A DNA stretch of 64,000 nt from Quercus robur (lineage: Eukaryota > Streptophyta > Magnoliopsida > Fagales > Fagaceae). How positions within the stretch are numbered: the stretch's first letter is position 1; each line of letters begins with the position of its first letter. Below are positions 9,250 to 21,041 of the stretch, one piece after another. Both the position numbers and the translations under genes were made by a program. The notes under the pieces were generated by a model, which saw nothing but the letters and a program-made list of their open reading frames with translations, was not told the DNA's origin and did not search any database. Where the stretch lies: NCBI RefSeq assembly GCF_932294415.1, contig NC_065536.1, forward strand, positions 10,281,974-10,345,973. The letters run 5' to 3'.

Positions 9250-11876
9250 TTTTAAATAACACATTTACTGTTTAACTTACAAATTTTACATTATATTCTT
9301 ATAAAATAATTATATTACATTTTTCACACATGGCTTGAGTTTGCGAGTACTAGCTTATAATCACTAAACTAGATGCCTAGAAGTTAGGAGGTTAGAGAGA
9401 GTTAAAACTTAAAGCCACCTCATCTCTTTGATAATTTCTGTATTCAATGAAATGCAGACTTTCCTAGCTGCTAGCTTGTATGACTATTCGTATGATCAAG
9501 CCAGTGAGTGATCATGTCATATGGGCCAGATTGTCCTACTTGTTGAACCCAGCCATATCATCTGGGCCAGTACATGCAACAAATCATCTGACAAGATAGT
9601 ATGAAAATGTAGTTTGGGCACAACTTAATTTTATTTCTATTTTTTGGGCTAAAGGCAACTCAATGTCAGTACTCAGAAGAGCCCAACTGATTGTCTTTTA
9701 ACTTATTTGCAGCCTCATTTAAAATACCCAAATGAATATCTTTGTTGTTTGAGTTGGCCCACTAGGAAATTATTTAATATTGATTCATCCTCTCACATAT
9801 ATTGTGAATCAAATAATTAAAGGAAGATCCACTACTATGGGATGGGAGAGAAAAGAATGTTATTCCGATAGTACTGGCATCGGTCCATTTTATACAAGAC
9901 TGTTGTTGATTACTATAATAAATTTCAATGCTTTGAACAATGGAGACATAATTCTGCTTTGGATCATCTACTAAAAGATATATTGTCGCTTGTAAGTTCA
10001 CTTCAAATTTGGTCTTTTTCTCATATTTTTAGATAGAGTAATTTTGTTGCGGATGTCTTGGCTAGGAGAGCTAAGTTGTCTTTTTCGTTATTAGTTTAGG
10101 TGGAGTCTATTCTTTTAGATATTATCAATTTTGTTAATGCTAATTTACCAACTTAATGATTAATATAATGATGGATCTTTAAAAAAATAAAAAAAGGTCC
10201 TAAGTGGGAATCATTTTTGGCAATGCATTCCTTAAGAGAGTCACAGTAATAAGTAAGCCTACTTTTTTTCCCTTCAGAATAAGTGAATCCACTTTGTTAT
10301 ATAGCAAATGATTTTTTTAAGGTTGATTTGGCATGTCCAACTCTATTATTTTAGGTTCAAAAGCGGTTAGGGGTAAAGTCCTTCCTTTACGTAGAAAAAA
10401 TTATAAACCCTAAGTTTAAGCTGTGATTTCAAATTAAGCTTATAGTTTCAGTAATTTCAAATTGAATATTAAACTTTTAAAATTGCATTAAATAAAAACC
10501 TGAATCAAACTAATTCAAACCACCAAATCAAACTCAAATTTATAGGATTTGTTAAAAAAATATATATGATTTTAAAAGTTTATGGTTCAATTTGAAACTA
10601 GTGAAACTCTTTTTTCGTGCTTGTTCAAAAATATTGCCTTAAATAATGTTTAGTGACTAGAATCCAGGAAACTAAAGAAACTTTAATATTTTTAATTTGT
10701 AACAATTTTAAACTTTATGAATTTTTTTAAACTTTTGAAACTTTTAGGTTTAATTTGAAACAAGACATAATATAAAATATTTATAACAAATTTATATAAT
10801 AAAAAAAAAATGAATTCGTTTGAAAAAAAAAAATGAGTTCAATTATTTTTAATTATTTTGAAAAATGTACAATTATACCTTAAAAAACCTTTAAAAAAAA
10901 AAAACAATATTGTTTTAAAAAGTAGTGATGCTATTAACACAATTTTTTTTTTTGCAATAAATTTGACAATTTTTAAATTGGTCAACTGTGAATAAAAAAA
11001 GAAAAAGAAAAAAAGATTAGTCTATTAGCATTGGTTATATGACAACAATGGTAAAATTTATTATCAAAAAAAAATTGTACGAAGCATTACTATTTTAAAA
11101 AACTATACCTCAACTCATAGGCAGAGCTAGGGGGTGTCAAGGGAGCCATGACCTCCCTAGCTTTTGAAGTTTTCTATTAATTTTTTAAAAAATTCGATAA
11201 TAAATTTAAAAATTACACAAAAATATATTCACCGACGTTCCTGAAAAAATTTTCTGGCTCAACGACTCAACTCAACTCTTTTTAAATGTAAATCGAACGG
11301 ACAAGGACATATAGATAGATACGGCAGCTACGAATCACGACATACATAATCTATGCACCACAAATCTACTTTTAGGGTTGACTTTAATTCATTTGGTCAA
11401 TACTCAATTCAATTTCAATTGTGACAAACTACGAAATACCATAAGGATAAAGGACCCACACAGCAAAATCCACTTTTACTTGACATTTTTGTTTCTCCAA
11501 TGATTGGAAATCTATTCAAGACACTATTGAGGGCCCAACATCTTTTCTTTGGCCCAATTTCTTTAATAGAACCTTTTTCTAGAGCATTTTTAAAAACTTT
11601 GTGAAACTTAAGGCTTATTTTCATTTGTTTTTGCTTGACCCAAGGGGATAGAGGCAATGGGCCATATCATGTGTAGATTTGAGGACTGTCTCCATAGCAC
11701 TATAGAATAGTTATTGGGCTTTATACCCCATGCAATAAATTGGGCTTTATACATTATTGTCCAAAAAAAATTTCACAAACAAATTCCCATGGTGCCTAAT
11801 TGAATCTAGTAAAAAAAAAGAGTTGTATTTTGAAATCCCACTACACTTAAAATATTGGCCCAAATTTGGACAGTCG
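9250..11876. other. Intergenic DNA with a LINE tail, no gene seen
   Basis: Apart from the LINE remnant at 10,000-10,196 the stretch is AT-rich. A hairpin-like repeat (agctagggggtgtcaaggga followed by gacctccctagct) lies near 11,128-11,162, and a related word, ggggcaattgcccccc, recurs near 13,700. Small frames here match nothing I recognise. Confidence 0.5.
10000..10196 (+). pseudogene. LINE retrotransposon 3' remnant (RNase H end plus poly-A)
   Basis: In one frame the DNA reads NFVADVLARRAKLSFSLLV. This resembles the end of the RNase H domain of plant L1-type LINEs, where N-x-V-A-D-x-L-A-R is conserved. Stops follow, then an A-rich tail (aaaaaaataaaaaaa) at about 10,180-10,196. It is a 5'-truncated, decayed copy. 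Confidence 0.65.
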
Positions 11877-11883
11877 TCATTAC

Positions 11884-12840
11884 TAGGGATGGCAATGGGG
11901 CGGGGCGGGGCCGAAGGATGAGATCTTCGCCCCCGCCCCGCATGGATTTTTCTTGCCCCATCCCCGCCCCGCCCCGCATGATGGGGAAAATTTCTTGTCC
12001 CATCCCCGCCCCTTAAGGCCCCACGAAGACCCGCGAAGCCCCACCCTACACCGTAAAACTTTATTTCTTGTTAATTTTCCCTACAACTATTACCATTTTT
12101 TCAAATAAAATGACATGTTTCAATAATAAAAATATACTTAAAATTATAAATAAATTTATCCTATCAAATTAAACTAATTTTTAACAAAAACTAAATAATA
12201 TTATCTTAATGTTTAACAAGACAATATCACAACAAAAATCTCATAACATGATAAAATAAAATTTTAACAAGCTTAAAGAAACAGTGTTGTTAAGCAGCCA
12301 AATGCCCACACAAAATTACAAAAACAATTACACAGACACATATTTAGAGCCACAGACCTGTAACTCATTAAAAAAAATTATATTATGTACATGATGAAAA
12401 GTAAGTTGAGAAAGACCGTATGAATTATGAATGAAATCATCAATTCAATAGTATATAAATTTGTTTCCAATAAAGACAAAAAAAAGAAGAAGTTAAAATT
12501 GGTACCTTATTTCCAACTTTGCTAGAGAGAAAAAAGAGGTAGAGCCACGTTAGGTAGAATAAAATAAGTTGATGATATTTTTGTTTAAATAGTAGGGTTT
12601 TAGGATATAATAAAATTACAATTTAACCCTTATTAATGCGGGGCGGGGTGGGGATGGGGCGGGGCGGGGCGGGGCGGGGTGGGTCTAAAAAGTGTAAACC
12701 CATCCCCGCCCCGCCCCGTGGTGTGGGTCTAAAATCTCGCCCCATCCCCGCCCCACCACCTTTGCGGGGCGGGGAAAACCCGCACGGGGCGAAGCGGGGA
12801 GGGGCGGGTCAAGCGGGGCGGGGAAAAATTGCCATCCCTA
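11884..12840. mobile_element. hAT-like non-autonomous element with G/C-run ends, 957 bp
   Basis: The ends are perfect 13-bp inverted repeats, TAGGGATGGCAAT at 11884-11896 and ATTGCCATCCCTA at 12828-12840. They continue into long imperfect complementary blocks of GGGGCGGGGC-type repeats (left about 130 bp, right about 200 bp). The middle 0.6 kb is AT-rich and non-coding. The direct repeat tcattac lies at 11877-11883 and 12844-12850, an 8-bp duplication with one mismatch if the right copy is read as ctcattac. That leaves two extra bases at the right end. Eight-base duplications and TAGGG(A/G)TGGCAA ends suit hAT-type MITEs. Frames across the G/C runs (Arg/Gly/Pro repeats) are artefacts. Confidence 0.72.
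12636..12690 (+). other. G-quadruplex-capable run
   Basis: At least eight GGGG blocks separated by single bases (gcggggcggggtggggatgg and onward) occur within about 50 bases. This fits the G-quadruplex pattern many times over. Mirror C-runs on the same strand occur at 11930-12015 and 12700-12755. Confidence 0.75.
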
Positions 12841-12935
12841 GACTCATTACTCTCTGGGTTTAAAGGTGGAAATTCACAATCTTTGAGTGGTTTAACCCTT
12901 TAAACAAGTTTATATCTTTACTCATAAAATTAATT

Positions 12936-13175
12936 TAGAGAGAGAGAGAGAGCCTATAAACAAATAGAAATCCTCTTAAAATGAAGTGAAAATTTGAAAG
13001 GGGAAATAAAGTAGAAAAGAGTCAAAAGACATCAATTACAAAAGTGCAAATTACTATAATTATGGGTTACCTTTTGATTTGAAGACAAATATCACACATA
13101 CAAACTAATTATGCAGATAAAAAAAAATACTTGCAGCTAAGGATAATTTCCCTTGTCCACGTTAAACACAAATGT
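12936..13175. repeat. Direct repeat, copy 1 (GA-led)
   Basis: A GA microsatellite followed by cctataaac, tttgaaaggg, a catcaa(t/c)tac word and cttgcagctaaggataattt is repeated at 13739-13990 in the same order with scattered changes. The two copies are about 800 bp apart and point to a local duplication. There is no coding content. Confidence 0.6.
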
Positions 13176-13734
13176 TACTAGCATATAAGATATTCATAAA
13201 ATAAAAAAATAAAAAATAAAAAAAAATCATTTGAATACTTGTAAAAAAATGGGAAAAAAAAATATTAACAATATAATTGCGTATTTGAAAATTAAAAATA
13301 TTAATTCCAAGGAATTTTTTTAAGACGTGGTATGATGTTTTTATTTTGATTTACTTAAAAGTATCGATGTTTGCATTTTCTTTCTTAAATTTCATTTCTA
13401 ACGGCTAAAACAGATTGTGAGTTTTTTATTTTTTTTAAGGGAAAACAGATGGTGAGTTGATTGCAAAAAACCTTAAAAAGTATATAGAATTGTAAAAGAA
13501 TTTATTTCTTAAAACAATATAAAAAATTCGGCATATTGGTTATAGTAGATATTGCCATAGTACACTGTTAATGATATATTTTTGCTCAATTACGTTAGGA
13601 GATTTAAAAGTTATATTCAATAATGAATTAAAAAAAGTGTAATCTATTTATTATTGCTTATTTTTAAAAGTAAATATTGCGAGAGGGGTGGAGTCAAGGG
13701 GCAATTGCCCCCCTGGCTATCTCAAATGACAACT

Positions 13735-13738
<4 letters not shown>

Positions 13739-13771
<33 letters not shown>

Positions 13772-13990
13772 CTATAAACTCATTTAACTGGTTATGGTGC
13801 CAATCTGAAAATAGAGTGAACATTTGAAAGGGAAAAAATAGTAGAAAAAACATCAACTACAATAATCATGGGTTAACTTTTGATTTTAAGAACAATACCG
13901 CACATGCAATAGCTTCTAAAAAAATTTATGCACATAAAAAAAGAAACTTGCAGCTAAGGATAATTTCCATTGTCAACTTAAAAAAAATGC
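13739..13990. repeat. Direct repeat, copy 2, beginning with (GA)n
   Basis: This is the partner of 12936-13175. It begins with about 14 GA units, longer than in copy 1, and ends with cttgcagctaaggataattt. Confidence 0.6.
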
Positions 13991-14793
13991 ATGCAATTGA
14001 TATAATTTTGTTCTAGAACCTTTTTTTTTTTTTTTTTGTTGAGAAAGGCGCTCTAAAAATTAGCTAGTGAAGACTAAAAAATAAACAAACAAACCTAGTT
14101 AGTGAAGAATGAAGATAATGGCCATACATATTAGGTGGATATGATTAATCTTCTACCCTCATCTAGAACTTGTCTAGGTTCACAATTTTAGTTCGTTCAA
14201 AGAACAATAATGATTTTCTCTAAAGAGTTCTGATTTTAATCTAAATTAATAAAATATATAACAGAGTGGTTAGGATCTTCTCCATTTAATTCCTCTTCAT
14301 GCAATTACCTTGAAAAGATGTGCAAAAAAAGAATTAAGCGATTTGCATATATTTTTATGCAAGGATTTGGCCTATTTAACCTATTCTATCATTATCTATA
14401 GAGCATGGCTATCCCAAATGACAACTTGAAACCATCCTAATCCTTTGGAAAATGATGAACTCAAGAAATGAATACGACTTTTAAAGGGCAAGTAGACATA
14501 TATAATCCGGACTATCGGGTGCAATCATGGAAAGGGAATCCTAACAAAGTTGAGTTATGGCCTATCACCTATGAAGGAGAGGTACAACTAGCTATAGTAT
14601 ATTCGTCTAATGTCCTCGAAGTACTTTCAAGTGTATCTAGGGTTTTTCAGGATTTTTGTATGGAGGTAGTGCCAAAGTCACATACCCATTTATTCAACTC
14701 ACATTTTGAATTCATTAGCCGACCTAACCACTATAGTTTTAAACTTAAAAATAGTTCAATTAATAGGTTTAGCTTTATACAACTCTATATTAT

Positions 14794-15001
14794 GTGTGCG
14801 TTTGCCTAGGAATGAAGTTGCGTTTTACGTTTTTGGCTGGGTCCCACGGCACTATTCACGACCCAACCAAACACATTAAATGTAGATTTCTAGGTAAATG
14901 CTAGGTCCCATGGTATTATTCATAACTTAAAAATTATTTTACTATAGTGTTTTCAGCAATAAGTTTTCAGTTTTCAGTAAAATAAGCGATATCCAAACAG
15001 A
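14794..15001. mobile_element. MITE-like element, copy 1
   Basis: It starts gtgtgcgtttgcc and ends aagcgatatccaaacag. Internally it has tgcgtttt, gggtccca(c/t)gg(c/t), a Thr/Lys-coding-like AT part and ttttcagcaataag followed by ttcagttttcag. The same order occurs in 15137-15353. It is non-coding. Confidence 0.55.
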
Positions 15002-15136
15002 CTCTATTTATTTGAGCACATTTTCTAGAGCATGTGACAAGTACAAGCCCCATTATTTTACTTAGCAAGACACAAAATTCAATGTTTAATTTGCATAGAA
15101 ATAATGCCCTATTAAAATTGAAATTGCATGCTTTGC

Positions 15137-15353
15137 GTGTGTTTGGATTGGGCGTTTTGCCCAATCCTGCGTTTTGTCTGTGAGTCCCATGGTTATTGTT
15201 CACAAGCCCATAAAAGTCATCCAAACACAGATTTCTAACAAAATTTAGGTCCCATATCACTATTTATATATTTAAAAATTATTTTGCTACAGTATTTTCA
15301 GCAATAAGATTTCAGTTTTCAGTTTTCAACAAATAAGCGGTATCCAAACACAC
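15137..15353. mobile_element. MITE-like element, copy 2
   Basis: Its ends, GTGTGTTTGGAT at 15137-15148 and ATCCAAACACAC at 15342-15353, are perfect 12-bp inverted repeats. The body matches copy 1, 130 bp upstream. No clear target duplication is visible. A decayed relative in the opposite orientation lies near 17713-17835 (caaagcgtttctc to atggatccaaacattgcc). Confidence 0.6.
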
Positions 15354-16421
15354 CATTTACCAGATTAATGCATGTTGAAGACAATTTTCAAATGCACTAG
15401 GGTAGGGTAGCCCCTAATAACAAGGGCTGCTTTATGATACTTTACATTATATTAATTTAAGCATATTTTCTAAAGCATATAACAAGCACAAGCCAACCTT
15501 ATTTTCATAACCAAGACCCCTATCTATATTTTAATTTATAAACAGTATTATATAACCCACAAAAATCCCCCATTTGAAGGAATTTGCATAACTTTACCTG
15601 CCCAGATAGCAACACACATATTTTGGCTTGTCTATATCTAGAAGTAGTCAGTAATAGTAAAGGCCAATTATAGCATTAGAATCATCCTGAATCTATGTTA
15701 TAGAAGTTTTCTCTTTTGAGATTACATGAAGAAGATGTAGCCTACCCATGATAAGCACCAGGTTTATCCGGCTTCTTTCAGATTTGTACTTTTGTTAGCA
15801 CTTGCATGTGATTTATTAGTACACACATGCATATCCAATAACAGTGAGAGATGGCTATGGATTAATTTGTTAATAAGGCAATAATCATTAGATTAATTTG
15901 ACAAAGCTTCAACAAAGTACAAGAGAACTCATACTACCATTAGTCTTTTTTGAGAACGCATACTACCTTTGGAAAGCATTAGTGGTAATGATGACAATTA
16001 CTGACAATATAAACTCATGAATGCAGGCCGAGTAGAGTTACATTTATGCTATACCCAACTGGACAGTTTTGAATTATAAACCAAGTGGCTCAAAGTTTAT
16101 GAAACTATATACAATATTTTCATATAATTAGTGCCTATTCCGCATGTTCATACTTTGATACCATGCGAGCTTTGGCGCGACCACTTTTGTGTCCAATGAA
16201 TGCTTGATTCTCCTCATTCCTATTTGACTATTTGTCTACCTATTCAATTTTTAACATGCCTCGTGATACACTGTGTAGAAAATTCTAATCACACTTCACT
16301 TGCATTGGCGCAGAATTTTTTTTTTTTTTTTCATTTTAATGGAGATTCAACTTTTAATTAAAGTGGCTATGTACGACAAGACCATATATGTATAATGCAA
16401 ACTCTTTTAATAAAGCATTAT
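15354..16421. other. Intergenic DNA, nothing recognised
   Basis: AT-rich single-copy-looking sequence with a T-run near 16319-16332. No gene, RNA gene or element boundary could be supported. Confidence 0.5.
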
Positions 16422-17577
16422 TATCCAATAAAATTGCAATTATAAACTAGCATGATACAGAGAGCCCCTAAAACTAAAGAAAATTGTTGTATTTTAATAT
16501 TTTATTTACTACTAAGAATTAGCCATCTTTATTTTAATAGTTCTCGACGTATGAGGATTTTTATCTTTTGTTAATAGAAAGTGAGTAGGGGTCCAATTAT
16601 TGATAAAATTAGATTTCATCTTTAGCGGGCGAAAGTATGAAGATTTTTTTTTTTTTCTTCATCATTTAAGAATTAGAATTCTATTAGAATGCAAGAATAA
16701 ATTAACACATAAAAAAATAAACTAGAGTATAATATTCAATGTTAATAAAAAAAATAATTAAAGAAAAGATACAATAATTATTTCTTAACACACTTCAACA
16801 CTATAATTAGCTATATATGAAAACATAACTTGATATTCTTCCAAATCATAAAAATATTTTGTGTAACAAATTTCACAACAATTTTCCTTGACTTTAAAAA
16901 AGGCTATCCTCAATTCTCTTATATAAACAAAATTAAGTTGTCAAAGATTTTTTTTATAGCTTAGAGAAAATAAAAATGATGAAAGGGCAAAATGTATTTT
17001 GAGAAGATGCAAAAACCAAATAATTAAGTTTGACACAAAAAGAGTGCTTTCAATTCAACTTTATTGAGTTTCGATACTACTCAATATAATATCCAATAAA
17101 ATTGCAATCATATACTAGCATGATGCAGAGAGCCCCTAAAACTAAAGAAAATTGTTGTATTTTAATTTTTTTTTTTTTTACAAAGAATTAGCCATCTTTA
17201 TTTTAATGGTTCTCGACGTATGAAGATTTTTATTTTTTGTTAATAGAAAGTAAGTAGGCGTCCAATTATTGATAAAATTATATTTCAACTTTGGGGGGTC
17301 AAAGTATGAAGATTTTTTTTCCATCAATTATGAATAAAAATTATATAAAAATGCAAGAATAAATTAATACATAAAAAATAAAACTAGAGTATAATGTTAA
17401 CAAAAAAAATATAATTAAAAGAAAAGACACGATAATTGTTTCTTAACTCATTTCTTAATTAGCCATGAAAACATAACTTGATATTCTTTCAAATCATAAA
17501 AATATTTCGTTTAATAAATTTCACAACAATTTTCCATGACTATAAAGTTAAAAAAAAAAGGCTATCCTAATTCCTCT

Positions 17578-17609
<32 letters not shown>

Positions 17610-17725
17610 AATAATAATAATAAGTTGTCAAAGATTTTTTTATTGCTTAGAGAAATTAAAAAATATGGGAAAGAAAAAAGTATCTTGAGAAGACGCAAAA
17701 ACCAAATAAGTTGACACACAAAGCG
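16422..17725. repeat. Tandem duplication of a ~0.65-kb non-coding unit
   Basis: Unit 1 runs from tatccaataaaattgcaa at 16422 to about 17043. Unit 2 starts with the same words at 17090 and runs to about 17725. Shared landmarks in order are gagagcccctaaaactaaag, ttctcgacgtatga, gtccaattattgataaaatt, tttcacaacaattttcc and tgcaaaaaccaaataa. The units differ by scattered substitutions and by an added (TA)n run at 17585-17609 in unit 2. No gene is included. Confidence 0.8.
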
Positions 17726-20410
17726 TTTCTCCTTCAGCCTGCGTTTCCCGTTTCCACGTTTTGTAGCGTGGGTCCCAGCAATTTATAACAAACGCAGACG
17801 CAAACGTGGTTAAACATGGATCCAAACATTGCCTTAGTCTCGTTAATCTCATACCTCTGAGAAGAATTTGTCTAAAAAAGCTAATTATTCCTCCTAGGAA
17901 TTTTAAAAGCTCGTTTGAATTTGTCTAACGCTTTCTAGATAAATAAAAGATTAGTTAAATTAAAACTTGTATTACTTAATTTTATTTGGAATTCAATTCA
18001 ATTATATAACTTCATTTTCATTCAATTTAGTCATCTATACTTTAACTTTATATTATTCATTCCTCTCGTTAGTCTTCATCATAATTGTACTCTTTAGTGT
18101 CCCAAAAACGAAGAAGTTTCAATATTAATCAATCTACTAACCAAAACAAACACTACCCAAAAAAGAGAAAATGATTTCAACGTATAATTTATTTCTCGAT
18201 TTTCTAGGCATATCAACACCTAAACGTACAAAAACACATTATCTTCCACTATCTTTATTTTTTTTTTCTCTCTCAAAAAAAAATCTTTATTGCTTTTTTT
18301 TTTCCTTATAACTATAAATTTTTTACATATTTTTTTAATTCAAGAAAATAGAGTAATTAGTAAGATCATCATTTTTTTTTTTTAATTTCTCTAGAAATTA
18401 GTTCTAGAGAGAAAACAAGAGTGAGTGTGGAGGGATGAGGGCACCTTGAGGTTTCGATGGTTTGTGTATAAGTGAGCAACACTTTTTGAGGTGGTTGATT
18501 TCTTCAATATGATAAAACCACTTGAAATATGGTATTTCTTAAATAATTTATTATTATTATTATTTTTGGGAAGGCGGCATATGTGTGGTTTAGTTGGTCA
18601 TTTTCATTTCTTTGAATCTCTTAGGACTAATTTAATTCTTGAGCGGAGACTGGATGCAACCTTTGGAGTTTAAAATTTTTTGTTTATATTATGAAAATTA
18701 CCATACATATTGTATCATAAGGTGAGAATTTGTGGGTTCCATTAATTAGCTCAACTTGTAAACTCTTGTTATCGAATAAGAAATCTAAAGTTGTTTTCTA
18801 CCTATACCAAAAACTAATTTATGTCTTAGTTTAATGATAAAAAGCAATCATCATGAGTGATAGTGTCATAGGTTAAAACTCTCGCAAAAAAAAAAAATAA
18901 ATAAATAAATAAGAGGGAAAAATTCAAGGGCATGACCCGCTTGATCGAAAAGTGGTAATGCCCTTGGCTAATCATGGAAACCTTATCTAAACATGACCTT
19001 AGTGATCAGTCCTACCAAAATTTCAATAGCATCAACTGGTATAAACTATGATTTGAATTGACTTTCGAGGATTAAATTGGTGATCATCGTATGCCTTCAA
19101 ATCACATACAAGTAACTTGGTGCATGATTGTATGCTTTCAAATTTTCAATAGAGATGGTATTGTAATGAAATCACATAGGATTGAACCTTTGTCATTAGA
19201 ACTCATCCTAGGCCGTGTTTGACTTAATTGGTGATTGTATGGTTTCATTATTAATCTAAGGTATAATTCTATTGCATCTTATCCAAAGTGAAAAGAGTTT
19301 CAGAGCTCGACCAAATCCTAACCATATATGCAAGATTTAAATTCATAAAGGATATGATTTTGCCGCCAAATTGAAAGAAAAAGACATAAAGAAATTATAA
19401 ACCTAGAAGATGAACTAAGCAAGCACACACTGAGGCAAAAAAAAAGGTTTATAACCAGTTCTTTTTAGGTACAGTTCGGTTGAGACCATCCCAAAACTTG
19501 AAACGTGCACAAATGTCGCCCACTCATTTGGATAGTACAAACTGCATCAATATTTTAAGCTATATAGATGTAGATCATGTAAATACCATTAATCAGATTA
19601 TATGGGTCTATGACTATAAGTGGAGAGTAGTGGAGGGGACCAATTCTGTACTATAATTGATACGGCTTTCAAGGTTCTATATTTATTCAAAACCATATCA
19701 TTCCCAAAGAATATATGGCTGCTGAGTTGGAAAATTAATCAACTTACTATAAATTGTGAAAGTCCTATTCTTTATTCACTTTTATTTGAAACAAAATTTT
19801 TTTTTTTCAATAAAAATGGTAAGGGGTGAGCAATTATGACCATTCTATTTAAGCGTGACCATAATATATAATTTTCTTTCTATTAAATAACTAATGTCTG
19901 AAAGATTTAAATGAAAGAAAGGTCTCATATAGGGGATCTGCAGGGGATCTGCAGACACTTACTCAAGTGAGTTGGGCCATAAATTTGGTACATGATGCAC
20001 TAAGTGAATGAAATCACTAAAGTTAGGTCGACGTTGAGTTCTAGTAATATGACATGACTAATTCAGTGTCTTGACAAAAAATATTTTCTATTAACAAAAT
20101 CTTGCTACTTGTTAGACGCTAAAACTTAGGTACTATACCATGACGTTTTAAGATCCATGTTTCTCAGTTTGTTTTTCTTAGCTTAGCAGGAGTTTGATAC
20201 GTTGATTCTTTATCTCTTTACATTTGCTAAAACCATTTGACATCAACAACAACTTCAATATCAGCTACAGATTTAGCAGAACTTTATTTTAATATTTTGA
20301 AGTCAAACTTTGAAACATAGACCCTAGTGCTATTGCATCACCAAGATCATGTCTCTACCTAGGCTTTTACATCATAGATCATACCATTATGACCATGGTG
20401 ACACACCTTG
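17726..20410. other. Intergenic DNA upstream of the NF-YB gene
   Basis: A partial MITE relative lies at about 17713-17835 and a short tandem copy of ggggatctgca at 19934-19953. The rest is AT-rich without recognisable genes. The last few hundred bases are presumably NF-YB promoter. Confidence 0.5.
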
Positions 20411-20417
20411 ACATGAA

Positions 20418-20430
20418 ATATATATATATC
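20418..20430 (+). promoter_or_regulatory. Putative TATA box of the NF-YB gene
   Basis: AATATATATATAT lies 108-120 bases upstream of the chosen start codon, leaving room for a short 5' UTR. TA-rich words are common here, so this is a suggestion only. Confidence 0.4.
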
Positions 20431-20537
20431 CACAATTGTTATATGTACATAACATGTTTCATGCACATAGACACATGCATATACATGATATACATACTTT
20501 CATCTATAAAAGTGAAGATACATTATCCACAAGCAAC

Positions 20538-21041
20538 ATGTCTGTGCTTGAGAAGAACAAAATTCATTTGATTGCCAAGCCAACATTAGAAATGGATGAT
20601 GAGCAAGAAAGATTGCTTCCAATTGCAAACGTGGGTAGGATCATGAAGCAAATCCTCCCCCCAGCAGCAAAGATTTCCAAGGAAGCCAAACAAACTATGC
20701 AAGAATGTGCAACTGAGTTCATAAGTTTTGTCACAGCGGAGGCATCTGACAAGTGTCACAAAGAGAACAGAAAGACTGTAAATGGGGATGACATCTGTTG
20801 GGCTTTGAGTACTCTAGGTTTTGATAACTATGCTGAGGCTATAGTACGGTACTTATATAAATATAGAGAGGCTGAAAGGCTAAAAGCTAATCAAAACAAA
20901 GGTAATAGCATTCCTGACAACTATGAAGAAGAATCAAACTATAGAAGTGGAGGTCAACATGGGAGGCAAACTGAGCTTCCTATCCCATTAGAGTTTAGAG
21001 TTATGGAGAGGGGTGACAACTCTCAAGCAAGACCATCTTGA
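20538..21041 (+). CDS. NF-YB transcription factor subunit, non-LEC1 type (NF-YB5/4-like)
   Basis: The product is 167 residues in one exon, starting MSVLEKNK. A second possible start, [10 protein letters not shown] at 20592, gives 149 residues; the frame also extends upstream to 20436, but that part looks like 5' UTR. Residues about 23-113 are a complete histone-fold module. It begins [20 protein letters not shown], continues through [20 protein letters not shown] and the NGDDICWAL stretch, and ends [13 protein letters not shown] pairs with NF-YC, then with NF-YA, and the trimer binds CCAAT boxes in promoters. The position that is Asp in LEC1-type proteins is Lys here (KISKEAK), which marks a non-LEC1 member. 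TVNGDDI and EFISFVT suggest the NF-YB5 branch. The tail (NYEEESN...) is acidic/polar and not conserved. Intronless structure is common for this family. Confidence 0.93.
   Translation: MSVLEKNKIHLIAKPTLEMDDEQERLLPIANVGRIMKQILPPAAKISKEAKQTMQECATEFISFVTAEASDKCHKENRKTVNGDDICWALSTLGFDNYAEAIVRYLYKYREAERLKANQNKGNSIPDNYEEESNYRSGGQHGRQTELPIPLEFRVMERGDNSQARPS

Larger units (their letters stand above)
12851..14790. other. Intergenic DNA, no gene seen
   Basis: This region holds the two GA-led repeat copies described separately. A 113-codon frame at 14468-14809 starts MNTTFKGQVDIYNPDYRVQS. I do not recognise it, it has no neighbouring exons I can join, and its last part runs into a MITE. It may be a broken gene fragment. 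Confidence 0.45.

Noticed and set aside
11806-12863. Gly/Arg/Pro-rich frames near 11,806-12,003 and 12,636-12,863
   Set aside because: They are read through G/C-run transposon ends.
14468-14809. 113-codon frame starting MNTTFKGQVDIYNPDY
   Set aside because: The first 80 residues look protein-like, but I recognise no family, find no joining exon, and the end runs into a MITE. Listed only as a possible fragment.
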